DNA of 64,000 bases from VRUE01 sp040901495 (GTDB taxonomy: Bacteria > Actinomycetota > Thermoleophilia > Solirubrobacterales > 70-9): positions 53,841 to 117,840 of the forward strand of contig JBBDYO010000047.1 in NCBI GenBank assembly GCA_040901495.1. Reading direction: 5' to 3'. Every line of letters begins with the position of its first letter. The stretch's first letter is position 1. Below are positions 24,164-31,175 of this stretch, piece by piece. The translations under genes were made by a program, and so were the position numbers. The notes under the pieces are model-generated. The model did not search any database. It had not been told where the DNA came from and was given only the letters and a program-made list of their open reading frames with translations.

Positions 24164-24213
24164 CAAACTGCATCAACTTCTCTATCCGGCAGGCTGAGAA
24201 GTTGATGCAGTTC
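24164..24213. repeat. 50-bp hairpin repeat, copy 1 (3' side of DUF559 gene)
   Basis: Identical over 50 bp to 25130-25179. It contains a perfect 17-bp stem, AACTGCATCAACTTCTC (24166-24182) and its complement (24196-24212), around a 13-base loop. The stop codon of the DUF559 gene (TAG, 24184-24182) lies at the stem-loop junction. Both copies face the same way. Confidence 0.95.
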
Positions 24214-25111
24214 GCTCTTGTAGGGCGCGGCGAACGTTGGCGAAAAATGGACTGGGATCGCGATGCAGCATGCGGTAGGTGGTTCGGTGAACTGCATAGC
24301 CCACCGCAATCAGATCGACATCGACCTGGTGGTCACGCTCAAAGGCCAGGCGGTCGGCGTGATAGCGATAGCTATCCGTTTCGACGACTACTCGCTCGCG
24401 CGGCCAAAAGAAATCGACCAAGTGCCCCGCGACCAAGACGTTGACGACAGGTGGTGGAAGGCCTTCCTCCCGGCACAGCGCTAGAAAATCGACCTCTAAA
24501 GGAGAGCGGACTTCGGCTGCGTCCGGGCTCACTTCGGAGGCGATGCGAACTAGCCTGCCAGCGCCCTTTCGGCCACGCCTGTGTGCAAGCACACGTCGCA
24601 GTTCCGGCCACCGCAGACGGCCGCTTCTATCCGCGGCCACCAGGGCGCGCCGTAGCTGTATGTCGTCCAAACTCGCCGCGATATCCAGCAACGTTCGCTC
24701 GATCGAGGTCACAGGGATATTCGCCTCCAAAACGACGTCCTCCGCGGGCAAGCAGCGAGTCTGGTGCAGGCGAATTCCCGGGCGAATTCGCTGAGTCCCA
24801 CCAGAGGTCCTGATCACCTCGACGGGGCCACGCGACCTCCGCAGTGCCCAGAGCTCAGCTGCACTGCCGTGAGAGAGCACGGCACCTGGCCCACTAGCGA
24901 GCACAGCCGCCATCCATCGTCCCTCTCGACTGACCTTGCGATGTCCCAGCGCGAATACCCCACGGTAGAGAGGTACGAGCATCTCGCCTTCACGCCTGCG
25001 CTGCAGCGCCATCGTCCCCACTCCCCGCTCAAGCAGCTGCCACTCGGCTACGACGCCGTGCTGCTGCTCTGCCAGCTCCCGCATCATCCTCGTTGTGCCG
25101 CGATCCCTCAC
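24182..25111 (-). CDS. AbiEi-antitoxin-like domain fused to DUF559 endonuclease-like domain
   Basis: A 309-residue protein. The N-terminus (residues 9-90) is the AbiEi-type winged helix (MMRELAEQQHGVVAEWQLLERGV ... LVPLYRGVFALGH), as in type IV antitoxins. The C-terminus is DUF559, a Vsr-like PD-(D/E)xK nuclease fold: SPLEVDFLALCREEGLPPP, HLVDFFWPRERVVVETDSYRYH and FERDHQVDVDLIAVGYAVHR. The presumed catalytic D and E-x-D are intact. GTG 25111 is preferred because a GAGGGGG ribosome-binding site is 9 bases upstream; TTG 25132 is an alternative. No AbiEii toxin is nearby. The gene lies between two identical hairpins, and its last codons (TASTSQPAG) lie within one of them. Its base composition looks less GC-rich than the neighbours. 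Confidence 0.85.
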   Translation of the reverse strand: MRDRGTTRMMRELAEQQHGVVAEWQLLERGVGTMALQRRREGEMLVPLYRGVFALGHRKVSREGRWMAAVLASGPGAVLSHGSAAELWALRRSRGPVEVIRTSGGTQRIRPGIRLHQTRCLPAEDVVLEANIPVTSIERTLLDIAASLDDIQLRRALVAADRSGRLRWPELRRVLAHRRGRKGAGRLVRIASEVSPDAAEVRSPLEVDFLALCREEGLPPPVVNVLVAGHLVDFFWPRERVVVETDSYRYHADRLAFERDHQVDVDLIAVGYAVHRTTYRMLHRDPSPFFANVRRALQERTASTSQPAG

Positions 25112-25129
25112 CAGCAATCGCCCCCTCGG

Positions 25130-25179
25130 CAAACTGCATCAACTTCTCTATCCGGCAGGCTGAGAAGTTGATGCAGTTC
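25130..25179. repeat. 50-bp hairpin repeat, copy 2 (5' side of DUF559 gene)
   Basis: The same 50 bp as 24164-24213, with arms at 25132-25148 and 25162-25178. It lies just upstream of the DUF559 gene's start, in the same orientation as copy 1, 966 bp away. The transcript would carry the hairpin in its 5' leader. Confidence 0.95.
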
Positions 25180-25262
25180 AGGGGGGAACGGTGGCATCCG
25201 CCCAGGGTGAGATGTCGCCACGCGCCTGTGGCGCGCGCCGTGCAGCAATTCTGAAATGGAAC

Positions 25263-25278
25263 TCCCGCAGAAGCGGGA
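25263..25278. terminator. hairpin terminator for the MaoC-Mcd operon
   Basis: A perfect TCCCGC-AGAA-GCGGGA hairpin, extended imperfectly by GAA/TTC. It lies 6 bases downstream of the MaoC gene stop on the minus strand. Confidence 0.6.
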
Positions 25279-25284
25279 ATTCGG

Positions 25285-25803
25285 CTACTCGCCGGGGTTT
25301 TTGCGCGGGACCAGCACCAGGCGCTTGAACTCGGCTACGAGGACGCCGTCCTGGTTGAGAACGCGGGTATGGACCTTGACGATGCCGCGGTCGGGCTTTG
25401 ACTTCGACTCCTTGACGTCGAGCACCTCGGTCTCACAGAAGAGCGTGTCGCCGTGGAAGACAGGGTTGGGGTGGCTGAGCTCTTCGGTCGCCAGGTTGGC
25501 GATCGCCTTGCCGGAGACGTCGGAGACCGACATCCCCAGCGCCAGCGAGTAGACCAGCGGGCCGACGACGACGTTGCGGCCCTGCTGGGAGCCCTTGGCG
25601 TAGACGTCGTTGAGGTGCAGCGGGTGGTGGTTCATCGTGATCAGGCAGAAGAGGTGGTCGTCTGACTCGGTCACGGTCTTCGCCGGCCAGTGCTTGTAGA
25701 CGGCGCCGACCTCGAACTCCTCGAGGTAGCGGCCGTAGCTGTGCGCTCCGGACGCCTCGCGCTCGGCCTGGTCGGTGGTCAGCTCGTACTTCTGGTCGCT
25801 CAT
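25285..25803 (-). CDS. MaoC-like hydratase, probable mesaconyl-CoA hydratase
   Basis: A 172-residue single hot-dog-fold enzyme of the MaoC family. RYLEEFEVGAVYKHWPAKTVTESDDHLFCLITMNHHPLHLNDVYAKGS holds the D-x(4)-H-like hydratase signature (near residues 49 and 59-63). VVGPLVYSLALGMSVSDV and EELSHPNPVFHGDTLFCETEVL follow. Comparable MaoC proteins sit in ethylmalonyl-CoA loci in streptomycetes, so hydration of mesaconyl-C1-CoA to beta-methylmalyl-CoA is the best guess. It shares strand and neighbourhood with an SCP2-like gene and an acyl-CoA dehydrogenase, and ccr/ecm lie 2-6 kb away. The dedicated Mch of proteobacteria is about twice as long. Confidence 0.85.
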   Translation of the reverse strand: MSDQKYELTTDQAEREASGAHSYGRYLEEFEVGAVYKHWPAKTVTESDDHLFCLITMNHHPLHLNDVYAKGSQQGRNVVVGPLVYSLALGMSVSDVSGKAIANLATEELSHPNPVFHGDTLFCETEVLDVKESKSKPDRGIVKVHTRVLNQDGVLVAEFKRLVLVPRKNPGE

Positions 25804-25901
25804 CGGTTCAGGGGTCTCCTCTGGGGGTTTGGACGGCGCGGGATGCTATCCGCGCGGAGGATTCCGTGGCCGGCCGGCCGCACGAGGCGAAGCGGGAGGC
25901 C

Positions 25902-26264
25902 CTAATGAACTTTACGCAGTCGGGAACGCTGCTCTTGGCGTTCCACGACCTGGGCGATCAGCTTTTTGACGTTCGAGTCACCGGTCACCTTGATGTGGCC
26001 GGTCTCATAGGCCTTGCGATAGCTCTTCAGCGTGCCTTTCTCCGCGAGCTCGTTGAACTGGGCCCGGTCGATCAGCAGCAGGACGCGCTCGTCCTGAGCC
26101 AGGTCCTTGCTGATCTTCGGCCCCGGCACCTCGACCCGGTAGAGCTGGATGTCCCCCCTGCCTTTCAGCTCCAACCCAATAATGAGCTTCAGTTTCTGCA
26201 GCGCCGGGACTTCGGCAAGGAACCTCTCGACTGCCGTTTTGATCAGGTCCGGGGTCGAAGCCAT
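25902..26264 (-). CDS. SCP2-like sterol-carrier-fold protein
   Basis: A 120-residue protein that probably adopts the SCP2 sterol-transfer fold: LKLIIGLELKGRGDIQLYRVEVPG, KISKDLAQDERVLLLIDRAQFNELAEKG and TGHIKVTGDSNVKKLIAQVV. Such small proteins bind acyl-CoA or lipid in a hydrophobic pocket. It begins three bases after the acyl-CoA dehydrogenase stop, so the two are coupled. A lipid- or acyl-CoA-delivery role is inferred. The assignment is moderate because the family is divergent. Confidence 0.7.
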   Translation of the reverse strand: MASTPDLIKTAVERFLAEVPALQKLKLIIGLELKGRGDIQLYRVEVPGPKISKDLAQDERVLLLIDRAQFNELAEKGTLKSYRKAYETGHIKVTGDSNVKKLIAQVVERQEQRSRLRKVH

Positions 26265-26267
26265 CGG

Positions 26268-27482
26268 CTAGATCTTGTGGCGCTGCAGGAGCTTCTTGCC
26301 GATCACCATGCGCTGGATCTCCGAGGTGCCCTCGCCGATCAACAGCAGCGGCGCATCGCGGTAGAGGCGCTCGATCTCATACTCCTTCGAGTAGCCGTAG
26401 CCGCCGTGGATGCGGAAGCACTCCTCTACGCACTCCTTGCCGGTCTCCGAGGCGAGCAGCTTCGCCATCCCGGCCTCGAGGTCGGAGCGGATGCCGGCGT
26501 CCTTCATCAGCGCCGCTTTGCGGGTGACGAGGCGAGCCGCCTCGATCTTGGTCGCCATGTCGGCGAGCTTGAACTGGATTGCCTGGTGCTGGGCGATCGG
26601 CTTGCCGAAAGTCTTGCGTTCCTGGCTGTAGCGGAGCGCCAGCTCCAGCGCCCGCTGGGCGATGCCGACGCCGCGGGCGGCGACGTTGACGCGGCCGACC
26701 TCGAGCGCGTCCATCATCTGTATGAAGCCCTGGCCGACGCCGGCCTCCTCACCGCCCAGGACCCGCTCGGGCGGACAGCGGTAGCCGTCGTAAACGAGCT
26801 CGGTCGACTCGACGCCCTTGTAGCCCATCTTCTTGATCTTGGGCGGCACGATCAGGCCCTCGAAGTCGCCTGAGTTCTTCTCGGCCCACGGCTCCTTCTC
26901 AGTAATGAAGCAGGTCATTCCCTTGTAGGCCGGCTCGGCCTTCGGGTCGGTCTTCATCAGCACAAAGACGACGCTCGAGCCAAGGCCATTGGTCACCCAC
27001 ATCTTCTGGCCGTTCAGCTCCCACTTGCCGTCCTCGGCCTTCTTGGCCGTCGCCTTGATGCCCTGCACGTCGGAGCCGACCTCGGGCTCCGAGAGCGAGA
27101 AGGCGGCGCGGATCTCACCGGTCGCCATCTTCGGCAAGAAGTAGTCCTTCTGCTCGTCGGTGCCGAACTTCATCAGCAGGTAGGAGCCGATGAAGTGGGT
27201 GTTGACGACGCCGGAGATCGAGATCCAGCCGCGCGAAAGCTCTTCGACGATCATCGCGTAGGTCGTCAGGTCGAGGCCCATGCCGCCGTACTCCTCGGGA
27301 ATCGTCACCCCGAACAGGCCGAGCTCTTTCATTTCCTCGACGATCTGTTCCGGGAAGGAGTCCTCGTGGTCGAAGTGCTCGGCGTTGGGGATGATCTTCT
27401 CGTCGGCGAACTGGCGCACCATCTCGGTGATGTCGCGCTGAAGGTCGGTCTGCTCGCTGTAGGCGGCGGTATCTACGGCCAT
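26268..27482 (-). CDS. acyl-CoA dehydrogenase, probable methylsuccinyl-CoA dehydrogenase
   Basis: A 404-residue FAD enzyme. Family signatures are AAFSLSEPEVGSDVQGIKATA (FAD and substrate binding), MWVTNGLGSSVVFV, GVGIAQRALELALRYSQERKTFGKPIAQHQ, CFRIHGGYGYSKEYEIERLYRDAPLLLIGEGTSEIQ. The catalytic glutamate lies in the last region. It is first in the operon with the SCP2-like and MaoC-like genes. In the ethylmalonyl-CoA context, oxidation of (2S)-methylsuccinyl-CoA to mesaconyl-CoA is the likely reaction. A general short/branched-chain acyl-CoA or glutaryl-type role is the alternative. Proteobacterial Mcd has an additional N-terminal domain that is absent here. Confidence 0.88.
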   Translation of the reverse strand: MAVDTAAYSEQTDLQRDITEMVRQFADEKIIPNAEHFDHEDSFPEQIVEEMKELGLFGVTIPEEYGGMGLDLTTYAMIVEELSRGWISISGVVNTHFIGSYLLMKFGTDEQKDYFLPKMATGEIRAAFSLSEPEVGSDVQGIKATAKKAEDGKWELNGQKMWVTNGLGSSVVFVLMKTDPKAEPAYKGMTCFITEKEPWAEKNSGDFEGLIVPPKIKKMGYKGVESTELVYDGYRCPPERVLGGEEAGVGQGFIQMMDALEVGRVNVAARGVGIAQRALELALRYSQERKTFGKPIAQHQAIQFKLADMATKIEAARLVTRKAALMKDAGIRSDLEAGMAKLLASETGKECVEECFRIHGGYGYSKEYEIERLYRDAPLLLIGEGTSEIQRMVIGKKLLQRHKI

Positions 27483-27586
27483 TGCTCCTGCTCATCGTTG
27501 GGGACGGAAACGCACGGGCGTGAAGCTCCACGCCACGTAGAGCCGCAGGATATCGCTGCATGGCCGCCCGGCGGGGAGCCCGAGGC

Positions 27587-27880
27587 CTACTCGAGTGAGG
27601 TGCGCAGGCCCACGACCAGGGTGAGCACCCGGTCCGGGGCGGCCAGGCAGGCGTGCGCGGAGGCGCTCAGGGCTTCGGAGTCGAGGTCGTGGCGCTCGGC
27701 GACGACACGCAGGCGACGGTCCATCCCGGTCGGGGTGCCGATCACGTCGATCATCACCGGCACGCCATCGCGAATGCCGACGATGGCGCCGGAGACCTCG
27801 GTGTCGTCGCGCTCGAGCCGGTCGATCGGCTGCAGCACGATTTGGATCGTGTCCGCTTGGCTGTCGTAGCTCGCCTTCAT
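27587..27880 (-). CDS. DUF2283-like protein, probable antitoxin partner
   Basis: A 97-residue protein that opens with MKASYDSQADTIQIVLQP, the DUF2283 pattern of a small beta sandwich, and continues DDTEVSGAIVGIRDGVPVMIDVIG. Its ATG overlaps the stop of the upstream DUF4258 gene by four bases (ATGA), so the two are translated together. DUF2283 proteins are commonly paired with DUF4258 toxins. The C-terminal 40 residues extend beyond the usual family length. Confidence 0.65.
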   Translation of the reverse strand: MKASYDSQADTIQIVLQPIDRLERDDTEVSGAIVGIRDGVPVMIDVIGTPTGMDRRLRVVAERHDLDSEALSASAHACLAAPDRVLTLVVGLRTSLE

Positions 27881-28095
27881 CGCTCGACCTCGCAGGCAAC
27901 GGCGATCACGAACTCGGGATCGTCGAGCGCTGTCGTCACGTGCGCCACCCGCCCATCGCCAGCCCTGCCGGTAAAGATCTGCCGCCCGCGTGGGTCCACG
28001 GCGGAGTCGTCCCCGGTCGCGACAATCTCGGCGACGTTGTGCTCGCTCAGGGAGTGAAGCGTGATGCGGGTTTTGGCGTGTCGGCTGAAGCGCAC
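27877..28095 (-). CDS. DUF4258-like small protein, probable toxin partner
   Basis: A 72-residue basic protein: MRFSRHAKTRITLHSLSEHNVAEIVATGDDSAVDPRGRQIFTG. The S-x-H-A-x-x-R opening is typical of DUF4258, a RelE-like fold in some toxin-antitoxin pairs. It starts with GTG and its stop overlaps the DUF2283 start. Toxicity is inferred only from pairing and size. The pair has no mobile-element flanks that I can see. Confidence 0.65.
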   Translation of the reverse strand: MRFSRHAKTRITLHSLSEHNVAEIVATGDDSAVDPRGRQIFTGRAGDGRVAHVTTALDDPEFVIAVACEVER

Positions 28096-28129
28096 ACCGA
28101 TCTAAGGCCTGACCCGAGAAATCTCACCC

Positions 28130-28145
28130 CCGGCGAAAACGCCGG
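28130..28145. terminator. small GC hairpin downstream of the exopolysaccharide sugar transferase
   Basis: CCGGCG-AAAA-CGCCGG, a perfect 6-bp stem with a stable tetraloop, lies 21 bases past the sugar transferase stop on the minus strand. A weak intrinsic terminator is the simplest reading. Confidence 0.5.
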
Positions 28146-28166
28146 ACGCAGCGCTACCGCAACCGG

Positions 28167-29636
28167 CTAGCTCGCCGGCTCGGTCGTGATGAACTCTTTC
28201 TGCGGGGAGCGGGCGCCGAACTGGACGCCGCTTCGCAGCGAGATGCGAACGTTCTCGATTAGAACCAGCGCGTCGAAGTAGACCGAGCGGTGCTTGAGGT
28301 AGAAGAAGTCGTGGCAGAGCTTCCAGCCGGTGCCCTCCTCGGAGCCTCCATAACCGCAGCGCGCCTGGGCCCAGCCGGCGAGGCCAGGCTTGACCAGATG
28401 GCGGCGGTCATACCAAGGGAGCTGGTGCTCCAGGTTGGCGATCAGCTCGCGCTGCTCTGGGCGTGGCCCGACCAGCGTCATGTCGCCTCGGACGATGTGC
28501 CAGAGCTGCGGCATCTCATCGATGTGCAGTCGCCTCATCACCTTGCCGACCTGTGTGACGCGCTCGTCGTCTTCCTCTGACCAGCGCGGGCCGACGTCCT
28601 CCGAATCGACGCGCATCGAGCGAAGCTTGACCAGCTCGAACTCGCGGCCGCCCTCTCCCACGCGGCGCTGGCGGTAGAAGACCGGCCCGCCGTCGGAGAG
28701 CTTGACCGCGATCGCGAATGCCAGCAACACCGGTGAGAGGAGGACCAGCATCACGGAGCCGACCACGATGTCGAAGGCGCGCTTGGAAAGCGGCGACCCA
28801 GCCCGGAAGCGAGGGTGAAGCAGGTACTGGAACCAGGCCGAGTTCGCCTGTCCCAGGGGAACGTGGCCAAGGAGGTCTTCGTAGAGCTGCCCCACCTCGA
28901 TCAGCCGCACCGGCAGATCGAGGCAGTCGGCCGCAATGCGCTCGAAGATCTCGAGCCGCGGTGGGAAGGCGTCCTCGTCTATCGCGGACAGCTTGTTGGG
29001 GGACGGCCTGTTGGAGTGCGCGATCAGATCAACGGAGTGGCGCTGCACGACCTCGCGGATCTGTGTGAACGAGCCGAGTCGCCGCGGGGCGCCCTTGCCC
29101 GGATCCGTCGTCGGCCGATCGTCGGCAACCCAGCCCACGACCGTGTAGTTGCGAATCTTGGAATTGCTGAGCTCCTCAGCAAGCCCAACCGCGAGGGTCG
29201 GCGAGCCGATGATCGCGATCCTCACCGGGCGGGCAGCGTCGAAGCGCAGCTTGCTCCAGGCCACAAACGCCGTGACGATCCAGGCCCCGATCACCGGAGT
29301 GACCATCGAGCTGACCGAGCCGGGCCGATCCGCCGCCGCAAGAACGGCGAGGGTGAGGCCCGCACCCAAAATGGGCACGAGTGCCCGCACGAAGGCGGCC
29401 GCGAACGGCATCAAGTGGAGCGGGTAGCGGTTGTGGGTCAGCACCCAGTTCGCGAGCAGCACGCTCGCGAACACCAATAGGCCAGAGCCCGGACCGCCCA
29501 GGTGGCCGATGGCCATGATCCCGGCCGTCACCGCGGGCGCGATGCCAAAGGCGAGCACGCCGAGGATCTCCTGCGCACGGAGCGGCGACACGCGTGGGGA
29601 TGCCACGCGCTCGGTTACGGTCGCCTCGGCGGCCAT
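28167..29636 (-). CDS. polyprenyl glycosylphosphotransferase (initiating sugar transferase)
   Basis: A 489-residue membrane enzyme that loads the first sugar phosphate onto undecaprenyl phosphate for exopolysaccharide. N-terminal helices span roughly residues 20-130. A CoA-binding-like Rossmann segment (IAIIGSPTLAVGLAEELS) follows. The C-terminal bacterial sugar-transferase domain has KRAFDIVVGSVMLVLLSPVL, GPVFYRQRRVGEGGREFELVKLRSMR, LHIDEMPQLWHIVRGDMTLVGPRPE and VKPGLAGWAQARCGYG. I chose ATG 29636 (MAAEATVTE), four bases after the LPFTG gene stop. It is last in a short minus-strand operon. Confidence 0.9.
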   Translation of the reverse strand: MAAEATVTERVASPRVSPLRAQEILGVLAFGIAPAVTAGIMAIGHLGGPGSGLLVFASVLLANWVLTHNRYPLHLMPFAAAFVRALVPILGAGLTLAVLAAADRPGSVSSMVTPVIGAWIVTAFVAWSKLRFDAARPVRIAIIGSPTLAVGLAEELSNSKIRNYTVVGWVADDRPTTDPGKGAPRRLGSFTQIREVVQRHSVDLIAHSNRPSPNKLSAIDEDAFPPRLEIFERIAADCLDLPVRLIEVGQLYEDLLGHVPLGQANSAWFQYLLHPRFRAGSPLSKRAFDIVVGSVMLVLLSPVLLAFAIAVKLSDGGPVFYRQRRVGEGGREFELVKLRSMRVDSEDVGPRWSEEDDERVTQVGKVMRRLHIDEMPQLWHIVRGDMTLVGPRPEQRELIANLEHQLPWYDRRHLVKPGLAGWAQARCGYGGSEEGTGWKLCHDFFYLKHRSVYFDALVLIENVRISLRSGVQFGARSPQKEFITTEPAS

Positions 29637-29640
29637 CGGA

Positions 29641-30051
29641 CTAGCGCGAACCCGATTTCGTGCTCGACATGCGCTGCAGCGCCAGGCCGATGCAGATGAA
29701 CGCGCAGGCCACCGCGGCCAGGGCCAGCAGGTCGACACCCGTGAACGGGAGCGAGCCGCTGCTTTCATCGGAAACGCCAGCGACTCCGCCGGAGTTTTCG
29801 TAGATCACTTCCTTTTCGGGCGGCGGTGAAGATTCATTGATGACTTCCACTTCCCTTTCGGGCGGTGGTTCTTCGGGCGGTGGTTCTTCAGGGGGTGGTT
29901 CTGAGCAGTATTGAGCTGCTGTGGGGTCCGACCCAGCACTGGCGCAGTCGCTCGCCGCCAGGGCCTGCACGGGAAGAACGAAGACGACAGCAAGGGTCGC
30001 GATCGCCAATGCCGCAAACAGCGTCGGCTTGATATCAACGGTTCCGCTCAC
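29641..30051 (-). CDS. LPFTG cell-wall-anchored or sortase-substrate protein
   Basis: A 136-residue surface protein. A signal peptide (residues 8-33, AALAIATLAVVFVLPVQALA) leads into a short Cys-containing head, then PPPEEPPPEEPPPE repeats encoded by a 15-bp tandem repeat near 29864-29906. The C-terminus has a complete sorting signal: SLPFTGVDL, a hydrophobic helix and the basic tail STKSGSR. The GTG start has a good ribosome-binding site (AAAGGAGA, about 8 bases upstream). It lies four bases upstream of the sugar transferase, and a class E sortase is encoded 1.1 kb away. It is small, so it may be a linker or a polysaccharide-anchoring stub. Confidence 0.85.
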   Translation of the reverse strand: MSGTVDIKPTLFAALAIATLAVVFVLPVQALAASDCASAGSDPTAAQYCSEPPPEEPPPEEPPPEREVEVINESSPPPEKEVIYENSGGVAGVSDESSGSLPFTGVDLLALAAVACAFICIGLALQRMSSTKSGSR

Positions 30052-30277
30052 TGAAGTTTTCTCCTTTCTGTTCGGCCATAGCCAAGATTAGGTCTCCGGG
30101 GACATTTGCTCCGAGTTCTGGATGGAACTCCCCAAAATGTAGCCGCGCCAGCTCGATCAGATTCTGCTCACTGGGCGCGCTAATCATGGCTCCACACTCA
30201 CATCGGAGCTGGAGCTCTAGGACTTGAGCGCCGGAGGCAAGATTGCCCTCGGCACCGAAGCTTAAGTTGCGGGACAT
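30035..30277 (-). CDS. small protein resembling DUF1059-type zinc-binding proteins
   Basis: An 80-residue protein with CECGAMISAPSEQNLIELARLHFGEFHPEL: a C-x-C-G element, then an acidic helix ending in H-x(4)-H. DUF1059 proteins show the same C-G-...-H-x(4)-H layout. Its end overlaps the LPFTG gene by 17 bases, so it is the first gene of that operon. I took ATG 30277. It diverges from the BTAD regulator with little or no space, depending on which starts are used. Function unknown. Confidence 0.6.
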   Translation of the reverse strand: MSRNLSFGAEGNLASGAQVLELQLRCECGAMISAPSEQNLIELARLHFGEFHPELGANVPGDLILAMAEQKGENFSERNR

Positions 30278-31147
30278 TGTTGACGATGTTGCACCCAGCG
30301 TGTTGCCCCATCGTGACAAAAGCGTAGCTGCATCGTTGCCCTACCGTGACAAGGGCCCCGCAGCGCCTGGACGTCCCGCGGATACGGAACAGACCCGAAT
30401 CCAGCTCTGCGGGCGGTTCCGCGTGGACTACGAGGGTCACCACGTCACCCCCGCGCTGCATGGTGTGAAAGGTCGCGCCCTGCTGGCCTATCTCGTCATC
30501 AATCGCGGCAGAGGTTTCAGTCGTGAGGAGATGATCCAGGCAATCTGGGCAGAAGATCGAACCTCCGACCCGGGGCAGTCGCTGCGCAAACTGCTCTCAT
30601 CCCTCCGTGCGGCGCTTGGCGTCGATGTCCTCGCCGGGCGTCATACGATCGAACTTCGCCTTCCCAGCGACACCTGGATCGACCTCGAGGCAGCGCAGCG
30701 CGCGATCCAGGTCGCCGACGCGGCGCTCGCCACCGGTGGCTGGCGAGATGCCTGGACGCAGGCCCACATCACCCTCAACATCGCCGGCCGCCCGTTCCTC
30801 GCCGGCTTCGACGCGCCATGGGTGGACGAGGTGCGCCGAGACCTCAACGAGCTCGAGCTGCGCGCCCTCGAGGTCATCACCCGCGCGGGAATTGGGCTGG
30901 GCGGGTCAGAGCTCGCCGGTGGCGAGCGCNNNNNNNNNNCCCCCCCCCCCCCCCACGGAGCCTGATTCGCGCCGCGCCGTTCCGCGAATCTGGATATGTG
31001 AGCCTGATGCGGGCCTTGATCGCCTCCGGCAACTCCGCCGAGGCGCTGCGCACCTACGACGAGCTCCGCAAGCTGCTCGCCAGCGAGCTGGGGAGCGCAC
31101 CGGGTGCCGAAATCCAGTCGCTCCATCGCCAGTTGCTTCGCGGCTAG
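30243..31147 (+). CDS. BTAD/SARP-like transcriptional regulator, split by an assembly gap
   Basis: The N-terminal part reads to the gap: TRIQLCGRFRVDYEGHHVTPALHGVKGRALLAYLV is the OmpR-type winged helix, followed by the BTAD helices. After the gap, the C-terminal part continues in another frame with RAAPFRESGYVSLMRALIASGNSAEALRTYDELRKLLASELGSAPGAEIQSLHRQLL, a clear BTAD end. This is one gene of perhaps 290 residues; the frame change is explained by the arbitrary N10 length. Start uncertain: TTG 30243, GTG 30300 and TTG 30336 are all in frame. SARP/BTAD proteins activate nearby clusters, so control of the sortase or exopolysaccharide genes is plausible. Confidence 0.8.
30930..30954. other. scaffold gap of 10 N followed by C15 homopolymer
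   Basis: Ten N (30930-30939) are followed by 15 C. Just before it lies the hairpin GCTCGCC-GGT-GGCGAGC (30911-30927). It interrupts the BTAD gene and shifts its frame. The arrangement mirrors the gap at 9577: structured DNA next to a G/C homopolymer. Confidence 0.9.
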
Positions 31148-31165
31148 ATGGAATCGACCATCTAG
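31144..31165. terminator. small hairpin at the end of the BTAD regulator gene
   Basis: A perfect 8-bp inverted repeat, CTAGATGG-AATCGA-CCATCTAG, includes the regulator's stop codon and lies 10 bases before the sortase start. It could be a weak terminator or a protein-binding dyad. Confidence 0.4.
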
Positions 31166-31175
31166 CCTCTAGCCG

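Noticed and set aside
24164..25179. Classical insertion sequence around the DUF559 gene
   Set aside because: No transposase domain, no terminal inverted repeats between the two ends (the repeats are direct copies of an internal palindrome), and no target-site duplication recognised.
30818..31147. Separate small gene starting in the BTAD C-terminal frame
   Set aside because: Only the part after the gap is meaningful; it is the end of the same BTAD regulator.
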